NCBI RefSeq assembly: GCF_000732605.1
Contig: NZ_JPME01000015.1
Coordinates: 186,001 to 250,000 of the forward strand
Length of the DNA stretch: 64,000 bases
DNA from: Lacrimispora celerecrescens
GTDB taxonomy: Bacteria; Bacillota; Clostridia; Lachnospirales; Lachnospiraceae
Reading direction: 5' to 3'
Shown here in pieces: positions 1 through 8,713 of the stretch (its first letter is position 1; each line of letters starts with the position of its first letter). The notes beneath the pieces are model-generated. The model ran no database searches, was not told the origin of the DNA, and saw only the letters and a program-made list of their open reading frames with translations. The translations under genes were made by a program, and so were the position numbers.

Positions 1-1053
1 GCAGCCAAGGAAGTAGGCGTTAATTTCATCGGTGGCTATTCTGCTCTGGTGAGCAAGGGAATGACTGCAGCGGATAAAAATCTGATCTGCTCCATACCAA
101 AGGCCCTCGCCTGTACAGACCGTGTATGCAGCTCTGTCAATGTAGGATCCACAAAAACAGGCATTAACATGGATGCGGTAGCCCTTATGGGAGAGACCGT
201 AGTGGAAACGGCAAAAGCCACCAAGGACATTGATTCTCTTGGCTGTGCCAAACTGGTGGTATTCTGCAATGCACCGGATGACAATCCTTTTATGGCAGGA
301 GCGTTCCACGGAGTGACGGAAGCGGATGTCATCATTAATGTGGGAGTCAGTGGCCCGGGAGTTGTTAAGACTGCCATTGAAGCAGCCAGAGGGAAGGATT
401 TTGAAGTTCTCTGTGAAACCATTAAGAAAACTGCCTTTAAGATAACCCGTGTTGGTCAGCTGGTTGCCCAGGAGGCGTCAAGAAGGCTGAATGTTCCATT
501 TGGTATCATTGACTTATCTCTTGCACCGACTCCGGCCGTTGGCGACAGTGTGGCTGAAATACTGGAAGAAATCGGCCTGGAACGGGTAGGTGCACCAGGT
601 ACCACGGCCGCTCTAGCCATGTTAAATGACCAGGTAAAAAAAGGCGGCGTTATGGCCTCCTCTTATGTAGGCGGTTTAAGCGGTGCGTTTATTCCGGTCA
701 GCGAAGATCAGGGAATGATCGATGCGGTTGCCATGGGAGCGTTAAATATCGAGAAGTTAGAAGCGATGACCTGCGTCTGCTCGGTTGGTCTTGATATGAT
801 CGCAATTCCTGGAGATACACCTCCAACTACCATCGCAGGTATTATTGCAGACGAATCTGCGATCGGAATGGTAAACCAGAAGACAACGGCAGTCCGTATT
901 ATTCCGGTTATTGGAAAATCCGTGGGAGATACGGTGGAATTCGGCGGTTTATTGGGATATGCGCCTGTTATGCCGGTCAGCAAGTACTCCTGCGAGAAAT
1001 TCGTAACCAGAGGCGGACGGATTCCGGCGCCTATTCACAGCTTCAAGAATTAA
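1..1053 (+). CDS. PFL/UPF0210 (DUF711) family protein, 5' truncated
   Basis: The frame is open from base 1, so the start lies outside the window; the GTG at 49 is internal, because coding-like residues ([17 protein letters not shown]) precede it. About 350 residues are visible of a family of roughly 450. The sequence is glycine- and alanine-rich with long conserved blocks such as [17 protein letters not shown] and [17 protein letters not shown], which I recognise as UPF0210. The biochemical role of this family is not established; it usually follows a small ACT-domain protein gene, which would lie just upstream here. It ends 26 bases before the histidine phosphatase gene, so the two may be co-transcribed. 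Family assignment is confident, function unknown. Confidence 0.85.
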   Translation, partial: AAKEVGVNFIGGYSALVSKGMTAADKNLICSIPKALACTDRVCSSVNVGSTKTGINMDAVALMGETVVETAKATKDIDSLGCAKLVVFCNAPDDNPFMAGAFHGVTEADVIINVGVSGPGVVKTAIEAARGKDFEVLCETIKKTAFKITRVGQLVAQEASRRLNVPFGIIDLSLAPTPAVGDSVAEILEEIGLERVGAPGTTAALAMLNDQVKKGGVMASSYVGGLSGAFIPVSEDQGMIDAVAMGALNIEKLEAMTCVCSVGLDMIAIPGDTPPTTIAGIIADESAIGMVNQKTTAVRIIPVIGKSVGDTVEFGGLLGYAPVMPVSKYSCEKFVTRGGRIPAPIHSFKN

Positions 1054-1079
1054 ATGCCGGTGGAGGATGGATACGGAAG

Positions 1080-1721
1080 ATGAATATCTATTTGATTCGC
1101 CATGGACGGCAAAGCAGCAAACTCTGTAATATCAATGTGGATTTATCCGAGGCAGGCCGCCGTCAGTCGGCTTTAGTCGGAGAACGGCTGGCTTGTGCAG
1201 GCATTGAAGCGGTATATTCCAGCCATTTGATCCGGGCGGTGGAAACAGCCAGGGAAGCAAACCGGTACTGGAATGCAAAGCACATCATAAGACAGGAGCT
1301 TAGGGAGATTTCCTTCGGAGATATGGAAGGCATGTCGGATGAGGAGATAGCTGTAAATTTTAGAGATTTTAAGAAAGAACAGGAGCGGCTGGAACACGAC
1401 AATCCTTATCCGGGAGGCGAGTGCGCCGGGGATGTAATGAAACGGGCCATCCCTGTCCTTGAAGAAATTGCTGCAGGCGGCTATCAGAATGTAGCTGTTG
1501 TGACTCACGGAGGCGTGATCCGCACCGTGACATCCGCATTGCTTCATATGGAACCGAAATATTATCGTCTCCTTGGAAATTCCCTTGAGAACTGCAGTAT
1601 TACAGAAGTGCACTGGAACGAAAAAACAGGGCGTTTCTTAATGGAGCGTTTTAATGATTATGCGCATCTGGAGCCTTACCCGGAGCTTTTGCGGGCAAGC
1701 TGGGTGGATGCAGAAAACTGA
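1080..1721 (+). CDS. Histidine phosphatase family protein (phosphoglycerate mutase-like)
   Basis: The 213-residue protein opens with the RHG motif at residues 7-9, where H8 is the phospho-accepting histidine. The second catalytic histidine lies in VVTHGG near residue 140. The family transfers phosphate through a phosphohistidine intermediate. Members of this size act on phosphosugars, alpha-ribazole phosphate or small metabolites. No cobalamin genes are nearby, so a CobC role is not supported, and I do not assign a substrate. The start ATG is preceded by a GGAGG at about 1062. The next gene begins about 25 bases after the stop if its internal ATG is used. Confidence 0.85.
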   Translation: MNIYLIRHGRQSSKLCNINVDLSEAGRRQSALVGERLACAGIEAVYSSHLIRAVETAREANRYWNAKHIIRQELREISFGDMEGMSDEEIAVNFRDFKKEQERLEHDNPYPGGECAGDVMKRAIPVLEEIAAGGYQNVAVVTHGGVIRTVTSALLHMEPKYYRLLGNSLENCSITEVHWNEKTGRFLMERFNDYAHLEPYPELLRASWVDAEN

Positions 1722-1746
1722 AATAGGAAAGGAATTGCCTGATTTC

Positions 1747-2919
1747 ATGGAAGAAAAGGAAAAAGTACAATTAATTCAGATTGGAAGAGAGTTTCTTGAT
1801 GAAAATCTGCTTCGGATCGTAATCAGCAATCCTTCGGATAAGCAGGGCGTTTCCAAAGTAAAGGTACGCCCGCTTTTACTAAAAGGAAGCTTGATTTTCC
1901 AAGCGGAAGAGCTGGTGGGAACCCAGGCTTTTCATAAGAATTATTCTGCGGAAGAATGCATCTCCTATATCGTGGATCTGCTTGATGGAACGCTTCGCCA
2001 GATGGAGCTGGAGTCCAGAAAAGGCCAGGTCAGAGTACTGATGAGCAAAAAGGGGTGTCCAAGCATCAAGATAAAGCGGCAGCAAAAAATTGCGGCGCCT
2101 TCCCCGGTTCTTCAGCATAACAGACAGAAAAGTTATATTTTAAAAGAAGGCACACCAGTCCCCTTTCTGGTGGATCTGGGAGTCATGACAGCGGAAGGGA
2201 AAATCATTGCTTCCAGATATGATAAGTTTCGCCAGATCAACCGGTTCTTAGAGTTTATTGAGGATATTCTCCCCAGGCTTGATAAGAGCAGAGAAAATGT
2301 AATCATTGACTTTGGCTGTGGGAAATCCTATCTAACCTTTGCCATGTATTATTATCTTCATGAGCTGAAGGGATATTCGATCCGTGTCATTGGGCTGGAT
2401 TTAAAGCAGACGGTCATTGACGACTGTAACCGTCTGGGAGAGCGGTATGGATATGATATGTTAAAATTTTATCATGGAGACATCGCTTCCTATGAGGGGG
2501 TGGATCATGTGGATATGGTGGTAACTCTTCATGCCTGTGATACTGCTACGGATTATGCCATGGCAAAGGCGGTGCGCTGGGGCGCCTCTGTTATTTTGTC
2601 AGTTCCCTGCTGCCAGCATGAGTTGAATAAAACCATGGATCAGGAGCTTATGGCTCCGGTATTTCAATATGGTCTGATCCGGGAACGGATGGCAGCTCTT
2701 TATACGGATGCACTCAGAGCAGAGATTCTGGAAAACCAGGGATACCGGACTCAAATCCTGGAATTCATTGATATGGAGCATACACCGAAAAATATTCTGA
2801 TCCGCGGAGTAAAACAGGGCGGAAAGAAGGATAACCGTAAGGAGATCCAGGAGATCTTGGAATTTCTTCATGGGAAGCTGACTCTTGCTGATCTGCTGTT
2901 AGAAGAGGATATGAATTAG
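1747..2919 (+). CDS. Class I SAM-dependent methyltransferase (methyltransferase_32 type)
   Basis: The reading frame is open upstream to 1654, but that would overlap the preceding gene. The ATG at 1747 has AGGAAAGGA a short distance upstream and gives a 390-residue protein. Residues 180 onward hold a Rossmann-type SAM site, IIDFGCGKSYLTF, followed by an acidic VIGLDL strand end and later VVTLHACDTATD. The motif SVPCCQHEL resembles the PCCxH signature of the PF13679 methyltransferases. The N-terminal 150 residues are a separate, less familiar domain. The substrate is unknown; bacterial relatives have been suggested to act on RNA, but nothing here shows it. Confidence 0.75.
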   Translation: MEEKEKVQLIQIGREFLDENLLRIVISNPSDKQGVSKVKVRPLLLKGSLIFQAEELVGTQAFHKNYSAEECISYIVDLLDGTLRQMELESRKGQVRVLMSKKGCPSIKIKRQQKIAAPSPVLQHNRQKSYILKEGTPVPFLVDLGVMTAEGKIIASRYDKFRQINRFLEFIEDILPRLDKSRENVIIDFGCGKSYLTFAMYYYLHELKGYSIRVIGLDLKQTVIDDCNRLGERYGYDMLKFYHGDIASYEGVDHVDMVVTLHACDTATDYAMAKAVRWGASVILSVPCCQHELNKTMDQELMAPVFQYGLIRERMAALYTDALRAEILENQGYRTQILEFIDMEHTPKNILIRGVKQGGKKDNRKEIQEILEFLHGKLTLADLLLEEDMN

Positions 2920-2947
2920 AAAGTGGATGGTAATTTTTGATTATATG

Positions 2948-2956
2948 TGGTATGAT
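2948..2956 (+). promoter_or_regulatory. Extended -10 promoter for the tautomerase-Nudix pair
   Basis: TGGTATGAT fits an extended -10 element (TG-N-TATGAT); no convincing -35 is seen. It lies 30 bases before the GTG start of the MIF-like gene. Confidence 0.45.
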
Positions 2957-2985
2957 ATAAAAAACGATTTAAGGAGGAGAAATCA

Positions 2986-3330
2986 GTGCCTTTCATCAAC
3001 TCGAAAGTAAATGTTGCATTATCAGAAGAAGAAAAAACAGCACTAAAAACAAAGCTTGGACAGGCCATCAGCCTCATACCCGGCAAATCGGAAAGCTGGC
3101 TCATGGTTGGCTTTGAGGATAACTGTTCCCTTTACTTTAAGGGGAATAATAATACAAAGCTGGCTTTTGTGGAAGTGAAGATTTTCGGTCATGCATCAGA
3201 GCGGGATTACGACAGACTGACCGCTGAAATCTGTAAAATCTATAAAGATGTGCTTTCCATTGCCCAGGATAAAATTTATGTAAAATATGAGGAAGTGGAT
3301 CACTGGGGTTGGAACGGGGGAAACTTTTAG
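2986..3330 (+). CDS. MIF-like phenylpyruvate tautomerase family protein
   Basis: The start codon is GTG, chosen because an excellent AAGGAGGAG lies eight bases upstream. The product has 114 residues and Pro2, which becomes the N-terminal catalytic proline after removal of Met. The end WGWNGGNF corresponds to the NxGWNxSTF end of macrophage migration inhibitory factor homologues. Length and motifs match the MIF/tautomerase superfamily. Bacterial members can tautomerise phenylpyruvate-like keto acids in vitro, but the physiological role is unclear. The Nudix gene follows closely and is probably co-transcribed. Confidence 0.85.
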   Translation: MPFINSKVNVALSEEEKTALKTKLGQAISLIPGKSESWLMVGFEDNCSLYFKGNNNTKLAFVEVKIFGHASERDYDRLTAEICKIYKDVLSIAQDKIYVKYEEVDHWGWNGGNF

Positions 3331-3367
3331 CTGCACCAGCTTATTCTTAGGTCGGGAGGAATGGTTT

Positions 3368-3874
3368 ATGGAGCTTTGGGATGTTTATGATGAAAACCGG
3401 GTGGCCACTGGAAAAACTCATGTTCGAGGAGTTCCGCTTGGCACTGGAGAATATCACCTTGTATCGGATATCTGGCTTGTAAATGGGAATCAGGAGATTT
3501 TGCTCACCAAAAGGCATCCGGATAAGCCTTATGGCCTTATGTGGGAATGCTCTGGGGGCTCTGTCCTTGCGGGAGAAACCAGCATAGAAGGAGCCCTTCG
3601 AGAGCTTTCTGAAGAGGTTGGGATCCGGACGGTAAAAGAGCAGCTCCGCCTGATTCATGCCATCCGTCTGAAAGAGCGGTTTGTGGACACCTATATCACC
3701 AGACAAAATGTTACCATAAAGGACATAACCATTCAGCAAGAAGAAGTGGTGGATGCGAAATTTGTTACGTTTGAACAGCTCCTTGAGATGTGGAAGCAGG
3801 GAATCGTAGTTCCGAAATCCCGGTTTCTTCTATATAAAGATAGGATCAGGGAATTCATTCAGCCGTCGTCATAG
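3368..3874 (+). CDS. Nudix hydrolase
   Basis: I start at the ATG at 3368 (MELWDVYDENR), seven bases after GGGAGGA; the longer frame upstream overlaps the tautomerase gene. The 168-residue protein contains a complete Nudix box, G-SVLAGE-TSIEGA-LRELSEEVGI, matching GX5EX7REUXEEXGU, so the metal-binding catalytic glutamates are present. The N-terminus (ELWDVYDENR...TG) resembles the YfcD/isopentenyl-diphosphate isomerase-like Nudix group. The substrate cannot be read from sequence. Its stop codon lies inside a hairpin shared with the convergent tmcAL gene, and the two coding regions overlap by six bases. Confidence 0.85.
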   Translation: MELWDVYDENRVATGKTHVRGVPLGTGEYHLVSDIWLVNGNQEILLTKRHPDKPYGLMWECSGGSVLAGETSIEGALRELSEEVGIRTVKEQLRLIHAIRLKERFVDTYITRQNVTIKDITIQQEEVVDAKFVTFEQLLEMWKQGIVVPKSRFLLYKDRIREFIQPSS

Positions 3875-3901
3875 GATGACGACGGAATGAGTGAACTCAT
3901 T
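3863..3901. terminator. Double hairpin terminator at the convergent Nudix/tmcAL ends
   Basis: CCGTCGTCAT (3863-3872) pairs perfectly with ATGACGACGG (3876-3885) across a three-base loop. It is followed by AATGAGT/ACTCATT (3886-3901) and a T-rich run for the plus strand. Both stop codons sit inside the first stem. Confidence 0.7.
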
Positions 3902-5128
3902 TTTCATTTTTATTTGATAATTGTCCTGCACAATGGTCTGATAAATGTGGGAGCAGTAAAAATCCTGGCGGAGCATGGACCAGGCTGCTCCGGAAAGAAT
4001 GAGTCTGGCATCGGCAGTTTTTGTGATGAGAGGGATGCTCCCTCTCTTTTTTATTTCTCCCATAAGACCTGCGGAAGTTTTTTTAAAGCCTAAAATACGG
4101 GCATAAGGGGCGTAGCCGGCGTTCCGGCCCAAAACAACCTGCTGGGTAGTAACTCCAAGAGCGATATGGAGAAGTGCCCGGCTGATCCGCGTATAAGTAT
4201 ACTGTTTAGTTTTTAGTTGGTTGATTTTTTCTTCAAAAGGAAGGTAATCCGGAAGCTGCCTTAAAAGTCTGGCTGCCAGTTCCTCTGATACGTCGGCATA
4301 CTTCTCAAATGGAATTCCTTCACAGTCCAATTTAAGCAGCGTGGTATTTAATAAAGCGCTGAAATCGTCAGGGAATACAGGAAAGCCTTGTGACATCATC
4401 TGCTTTACTGGATCTGGCACCTGTATGAGGGAAGACTCCATCTGCATGAGGATATCCGGGTTTTCATGAATGGCTTTCCGGATTCCGGTGGCAGAACTGA
4501 ACCCTTCCGGGGCAAGACTGGTATCGTGGTATCCATATCCTTTTCTTGAAATGGTGACAGGAGTCATAGGGCTTTTCTGCCTGTAAAGAGCTTTACAATA
4601 TTCAATTCCCAGAATGTTATTTGGGGATGCCAGAATGGAGGCCTCATCTTCATTTAAGATCCCGCAGGAAATAAGAGCCCGATTTCTTGCTTGGGGAAAG
4701 GTGGCTCCTTTTTTTAGCTCTCTACGCAGCTCCTTCGTATAAACAGGGGGTTCTGTGGCTAAAATAGAAGCAATACCGGAAAGTTTTTCCACATTTCCGC
4801 ATTCGCTTCCAAAACAAACGCTGCCTACCACTCCCAGATTGTTAAGAAGGGCGATCCCACAGGCCGCAAAATCCTCTGCGCTGCTGGAAGCAAAGACTGA
4901 AGGAAGTTCGATCACTAAATCGGCTCCGCAAGATAAAGCCATGGCTGTTCTGGTATATTTATCATAGATCGCAGGACCTCCTCTTTGGACAAAGTCCCCG
5001 CTCATAGCAACGATGCAGTAGTCTGCCTGAGTCATTTCCTTGGCTTTCTTAATATGATAGGCATGTCCATCGTGGAAAGGGTTGTATTCAGCGATAATAC
5101 CAACGGCTAGAGAACTATTGTTTTTCAT
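3869..5128 (-). CDS. tmcAL: tRNA(Met) cytidine acetate ligase
   Basis: TmcAL (formerly YlbM) uses acetate and ATP to acetylate the wobble cytidine of elongator tRNA-Met. The 419-residue product begins with GIIAEYNPFHDGHAYHI, the family's nucleotidyltransferase-type HxGH site, then SGDFVQRGGPAIYDKYTRT, which is highly characteristic. Length matches the family. It is convergent with the Nudix gene and divergent from pduL-ackA. Using acetate next to the acetate-forming genes is suggestive, but the arrangement is common in clostridia and need not be functional. Confidence 0.92.
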   Translation of the reverse strand: MKNNSSLAVGIIAEYNPFHDGHAYHIKKAKEMTQADYCIVAMSGDFVQRGGPAIYDKYTRTAMALSCGADLVIELPSVFASSSAEDFAACGIALLNNLGVVGSVCFGSECGNVEKLSGIASILATEPPVYTKELRRELKKGATFPQARNRALISCGILNEDEASILASPNNILGIEYCKALYRQKSPMTPVTISRKGYGYHDTSLAPEGFSSATGIRKAIHENPDILMQMESSLIQVPDPVKQMMSQGFPVFPDDFSALLNTTLLKLDCEGIPFEKYADVSEELAARLLRQLPDYLPFEEKINQLKTKQYTYTRISRALLHIALGVTTQQVVLGRNAGYAPYARILGFKKTSAGLMGEIKKRGSIPLITKTADARLILSGAAWSMLRQDFYCSHIYQTIVQDNYQIKMKNEFTHSVVIL

Positions 5129-5210
5129 GGTAAAAAATATCCTTTTTCTTTTTCTTATCCTCTATTATGCGATTGTTTCGCAAAAAATGCAAATTATTTT
5201 AGCACAACAC

Positions 5211-5239
5211 TTGAAAATTTTAGCGAATCCTCATAGAAT
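5211..5239 (+). promoter_or_regulatory. Sigma-A promoter for pduL-ackA
   Basis: TTGAAA (5211-5216), a 17-base spacer, and TAGAAT (5234-5239), about 50 bases before pduL. Confidence 0.6.
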
Positions 5240-5292
5240 AGAGTGAGAATCGGTGAAAAACATCGATTAAAAGAACAGGAGAATAGATAGGT

Positions 5293-5862
5293 ATGAATTT
5301 TATCGTTGAAACATCAGCTCGACATGTACATCTAACTCAGGAACATCTTGAGATTTTATTTGGAACCGGCTATGAGTTAACAAAGAAAAAATCATTATCT
5401 CAGCCAGGCCAGTATGCCTGTGAGGAGAGAGTAACGGTTGTTGGTTCCAAGGGCGAGTTTAAAGGAATTTCCATTTTAGGCCCGGTTAGAAAAGCGACTC
5501 AGATAGAGCTTTCTGCAACCGATGCCCGTTCCATTGGAATTGCTGCCCCATTGAGAGAATCCGGCGACGTTGCCGGCAGCGGTGCATGCAAGATCATTGG
5601 ACCTGTTGGTGAAATTGAGATAACAGAGGGCGTGATTGTTGCAAAGCGTCATATCCATGCAACTCCTGCAGAAGCAGAAAAGCTTGGTGTTAAAGATGGT
5701 GAAGTTGTTTCTGTGAAAATAGACACAGACGGTAGAAGCCTTATTTTCGGAGATGTGGTTGTGCGTGTAAATGAAAATTATGCTTTGGCTATGCACATCG
5801 ATACAGATGAATCCAACGCAGCAAGCTGTGGCAGAGAACAATACGGCGAAATTATTAAATAA
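5293..5862 (+). CDS. pduL: Phosphate propanoyl/acetyltransferase (PduL type)
   Basis: PduL is a zinc enzyme, unrelated to Pta, that swaps CoA for phosphate on acetyl- or propanoyl-CoA. The 189-residue protein has both conserved histidine blocks: SARHVHL near residues 8-14 and VAKRHIHATP in the second half. There is no N-terminal microcompartment targeting extension, and no shell genes are nearby. A cytosolic housekeeping phosphotransacetylase is therefore the likely role. ackA follows 21 bases later, so the pair would convert acetyl-CoA to acetate with ATP gain. Confidence 0.9.
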   Translation: MNFIVETSARHVHLTQEHLEILFGTGYELTKKKSLSQPGQYACEERVTVVGSKGEFKGISILGPVRKATQIELSATDARSIGIAAPLRESGDVAGSGACKIIGPVGEIEITEGVIVAKRHIHATPAEAEKLGVKDGEVVSVKIDTDGRSLIFGDVVVRVNENYALAMHIDTDESNAASCGREQYGEIIK

Positions 5863-5883
5863 ATGAAGGAGAATCAAAGAAAT

Positions 5884-7077
5884 ATGAAAATTTTAGTTAT
5901 TAACTGCGGAAGCTCTTCCTTAAAGTACCAGCTGATCGATATGGAGAACGAGGGAGTCTTAGCAATAGGCTTATGCGAGAGAATCGGCATTGCCGGTTCC
6001 AAGCTGACTCACAAGTCAGAAGGCAATGAGGATATGGTAGTAGAGAAAGAGATGCCGAACCATACCGTTGCGATCAAGTTGGTTCTGGATGCATTGGTTG
6101 ACCCGAAATACGGTGTAATCAAAGATACCAGTGAAATTTCTGCAGTAGGACACAGGGTTCTTCATGCCGGAACAATCTACAGCGATTCTATCGTAGTAAA
6201 TGAAGACGTGAAAAAGGTTATCCGTGACTGTTTTGATTTAGGACCTTTGCATAATCCTGCAAACCTGATGGGAATTGAAGCATGTGAGGAAGCAGTACCG
6301 GGAGTTCCTAATGTAGCGGTATTTGATACTTCTTTCGGTATGGGTATGCCTGACAAAGCCGGTATGTACGCTATTCCTCATGAATATTATGAGAAATACA
6401 GCATTCGCCGTTACGGTTTCCATGGAACAAGCCACAAATTTGTTTCCAACGAAGCCTTAACATATTGTGATCTGGATCATAAAAATGGCAAGGTAATCGT
6501 ATGCCACTTAGGAAACGGAGCCAGCATTTCTGCTTCCATCGGCGGCAGGTGCGTGGATACCAGCATGGGACTTACTCCATTAGAGGGTCTTATCATGGGA
6601 ACCAGAAGTGGTGACATCGATCCTGCTGTTGTTCAGTTTATCTGCAACAAGGAAGGCAAGAGCGTGAATGAGGTCCTGGATATTTTAAATAAAAAATCCG
6701 GTATCCTTGGTATGTCCGGCGGTATTTCCAGCGATTTCCGTGATGTTCAGAAGGCACAGGGAGAAGGAAATCATCTGGCTGATATTGCAATTCAGGCATT
6801 TATTTACCGTGTAGCAAAATACATCGGTTCTTATGTAGCTGCAATGAACGGTGTTGACGCGATTGTATTTACTGCAGGTGTTGGAGAGAACGATAAGCCG
6901 ATCAGAGGTGCAGTTTGCGAATATTTAGGCTACCTTGGTATTTCCATTGATGCAGAAGCCAATAAAGCAAGAGGAAAACGTGTCATGATCTCCACACCAG
7001 AATCTAAGGTTAAGGTATGCGTAATTCCTACCAATGAAGAGCTGGCCATTGCAAGAGAGACAAAGGCACTGGTATAA
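5884..7077 (+). CDS. ackA: Acetate kinase
   Basis: It makes ATP and acetate from acetyl phosphate, the last step of the acetate pathway. The ATG at 5884 gives the standard N-terminus MKILVINCGSSSLKYQL; a frame extension to 5863 is possible but would place the GGAG site inside the gene. Family blocks are intact: RRYGFHGTSHKFVS, HLGNGASI, DTSMGLTPLEGLIMGTRSGDIDP and FTAGVGEN near the end. The length of 397 residues is typical. It is the second gene of the pduL-ackA operon and ends before a 13-bp hairpin. Confidence 0.95.
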   Translation: MKILVINCGSSSLKYQLIDMENEGVLAIGLCERIGIAGSKLTHKSEGNEDMVVEKEMPNHTVAIKLVLDALVDPKYGVIKDTSEISAVGHRVLHAGTIYSDSIVVNEDVKKVIRDCFDLGPLHNPANLMGIEACEEAVPGVPNVAVFDTSFGMGMPDKAGMYAIPHEYYEKYSIRRYGFHGTSHKFVSNEALTYCDLDHKNGKVIVCHLGNGASISASIGGRCVDTSMGLTPLEGLIMGTRSGDIDPAVVQFICNKEGKSVNEVLDILNKKSGILGMSGGISSDFRDVQKAQGEGNHLADIAIQAFIYRVAKYIGSYVAAMNGVDAIVFTAGVGENDKPIRGAVCEYLGYLGISIDAEANKARGKRVMISTPESKVKVCVIPTNEELAIARETKALV

Positions 7078-7114
7078 ACCGGAGAAAAACGGTACATGAT
7101 GTTGTGTATGGGTC

Positions 7115-7153
7115 ACAGTTCAGCCATACCATTCATAAGCATGGCTGAACTGT
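7115..7153 (+). terminator. Hairpin after ackA
   Basis: ACAGTTCAGCCAT (7115-7127) and ATGGCTGAACTGT (7141-7153) form a perfect 13-bp stem. The following T tract is weak, so termination may be incomplete. Confidence 0.6.
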
Positions 7154-7176
7154 TACTTCAAATATGGAAATATTTG

Positions 7177-7205
7177 TTGACAAATGTTGCACTCATATGT
7201 ATAAT
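7177..7205 (+). promoter_or_regulatory. Consensus sigma-A promoter for yceD-rpmF
   Basis: TTGACA (7177-7182), exactly 17 bases, TATAAT (7200-7205): a full consensus match, fitting high expression of a ribosomal protein operon. Confidence 0.9.
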
Positions 7206-7232
7206 AACATAGGTGCGTATTAGGAGACTAGT

Positions 7233-7760
7233 ATGCTTATTAATTTGACTGAGTTGTTCACCCTGGAAGGGAAAGAGAAAACTTACACACCCGATATCGA
7301 TATGAAGGTATATCACGGGCCAAACGGTGATTATGAAGTAGCGGATGCAGAACCTGTGCTGTTGCGGATTATGAACCTGGGAGACAAAAAGCTGGTAGTG
7401 GAAGGAAAAGTGAAATTAGCTTTGATCATTCCATGTGACCGCTGCTTGGATCCGGTGCGTGTTGACTTAAGTTTTGATGTGATCCGTGCTCTTGATTTAA
7501 GTGAAACGGATTCGGGAATTGTAGAAGATTTCGAAGAACAACCATTTATTAATGGTTATAATCTGGATGTAGACCAGTTGGTTTGTGATGAACTCATACT
7601 GAACCTGCCTATGAAAGTTCTCTGCAGTGAAGACTGCAAGGGGATTTGTAATAGATGTGGAACAAATCTCAATCATGAGACTTGTGACTGCGATATTAGG
7701 TCGACAGACCCTAGAATGGCAGTCATCCAGGATATTTTTAAAAAGTTTAAGGAGGTGTAA
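7233..7760 (+). CDS. yceD: DUF177 / YceD family protein
   Basis: The 175-residue protein has the DUF177 organisation: an early CDRCLDP motif and a C-terminal cysteine set (CSEDCKGICNRCG, then CDC) that could bind a metal. YceD family genes sit directly before rpmF across bacteria. E. coli and plant relatives have been linked to 23S rRNA processing or accumulation. Here the gene ends two bases before rpmF, with the rpmF ribosome site (AAGGAGGTG) in its last codons, so the two are translationally close. Function beyond the family link is inferred. Confidence 0.85.
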   Translation: MLINLTELFTLEGKEKTYTPDIDMKVYHGPNGDYEVADAEPVLLRIMNLGDKKLVVEGKVKLALIIPCDRCLDPVRVDLSFDVIRALDLSETDSGIVEDFEEQPFINGYNLDVDQLVCDELILNLPMKVLCSEDCKGICNRCGTNLNHETCDCDIRSTDPRMAVIQDIFKKFKEV

Positions 7761-7762
7761 CC

Positions 7763-7945
7763 ATGTCTATCTGTCCAAAGAACAAATCTTCTAAAGGAAG
7801 AAGAGACAAACGTAGAGCAAACTGGAAGATGAGCGCTCCAAACTTAGTGAAGTGCAGCAAGTGCGGTGCACTTATGATGCCTCACAGAGTATGCAAGGCT
7901 TGCGGTTCTTACAACAAGAAAGAAATCATCAATGTTGAAGCTTAA
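7763..7945 (+). CDS. rpmF: 50S ribosomal protein L32
   Basis: The 60-residue basic protein has the L32 start MSICPKNKSSKGRRDKRRAN and a zinc-ribbon CSKCG...CKACG, the four-cysteine form of L32. In most Firmicutes plsX follows within a few hundred bases; here a terminator and about 38 kb of other genes intervene before plsX. Confidence 0.97.
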   Translation: MSICPKNKSSKGRRDKRRANWKMSAPNLVKCSKCGALMMPHRVCKACGSYNKKEIINVEA

Positions 7946-8007
7946 TTTTCTACGGATTTTGTGAAATAAGATTTAAACCGTGTAAGAATTAATTAGAAAA
8001 TTACATT

Positions 8008-8048
8008 AAAAAAAGCTGTTACTCAAGGAATTGAGTAGCAGCTTTTTT
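8008..8048 (+). terminator. Intrinsic terminator after rpmF
   Basis: A long stem (AAAAGCTGTTACTCAA with TTGAGTAGCAGCTTTT, loop GGAA) is followed by T6. Confidence 0.9.
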
Positions 8049-8563
8049 ATGTGTGACGAGCATGGACTACAACCATACGATGAAACATCCTTTTGCTTTT
8101 ATTTAACTATGATTTTATAGAATATTGGAATAGCGGAAACCAGCCAGTGTATTGAAAATGATCACCAGGCTGGATTTTTTTGTGTCCGTTAAGCAAGGGT
8201 TCAAATGGGTTAACAAACCACAATTCACACGGCAGCCTAGTGAAAGCAGTGAAAGAAATTAAAACCAGGTATTTGATTTTTTGTGCCATGAGGTTTCAGG
8301 AAAAGAGAGAGCATGAATTAGTTGATAGTTGTAAAGGATATTGTCGAATGGCACAATTATTAAACATTGTGCTCACTGATAAAAATAGCCCTTCCTGGAT
8401 AAAGTTACATGGCAGGATATTATCTGGAAATCTGTAAAAACTAGAGAACTGCCATATACCAAACGGTTGTACATGCGATTTGATATGCGGCTAATTAAAT
8501 AATGGGCAGCCATCTGCATGAGAGCGTTTTTAATGCTAGAAATGCATTTTATTGTACAAAACT
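8049..8563. other. AT-rich intergenic stretch, no gene supported
   Basis: No frame here has a ribosome site or recognisable protein. A plus-strand frame from a TTG at 8180 (85 codons) and a minus-strand frame at 8373-8597 look like noise. One weak hairpin (CCAGCC at 8140, GGCTGG at 8168, then T7) may be a relic terminator. The stretch marks the left edge of the accessory block and may be decayed DNA. Confidence 0.5.
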
Positions 8564-8598
8564 TATGTATACATATTATAAAGTCAAGTGTATACATA
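8564..8598. promoter_or_regulatory. Pair of GTATAC palindromes, likely regulator operators
   Basis: TATGTATACATA (8564-8575) is a perfect palindrome, and TGTATACATA recurs at 8589-8598, two helical turns away. Both lie just upstream of the -35 of the liv-type operon. GTATAC-centred palindromes are a known operator style for GntR regulators of the FadR/FCD group, and such a regulator is encoded in this operon; the link is inferred. Confidence 0.55.
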
Positions 8599-8616
8599 AA
8601 AAATATACAAAAAATA

Positions 8617-8645
8617 TTGACAAGTATTTTAAAATAGGATAATAT
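8617..8645 (+). promoter_or_regulatory. Promoter for the liv-type operon
   Basis: TTGACA (8617-8622), 17 bases, TAATAT (8640-8645). Alternative -10 hexamers overlap at different spacings, so the exact -10 is uncertain. Confidence 0.55.
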
Positions 8646-8713
8646 AAACTCACAAGTGAACAGTACACAAAAATTTGCACAATGGAAAAATATAAAAAGG
8701 AGATTATAAGCTT

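Noticed and set aside
708-983. 91-codon minus-strand frame inside the UPF0210 gene
   Set aside because: It is the antisense shadow of a well-conserved coding region.
8180-8437. 85-codon plus-strand frame in the rpmF-liv gap
   Set aside because: It starts at TTG without a ribosome site and has no recognisable domain; composition looks random.
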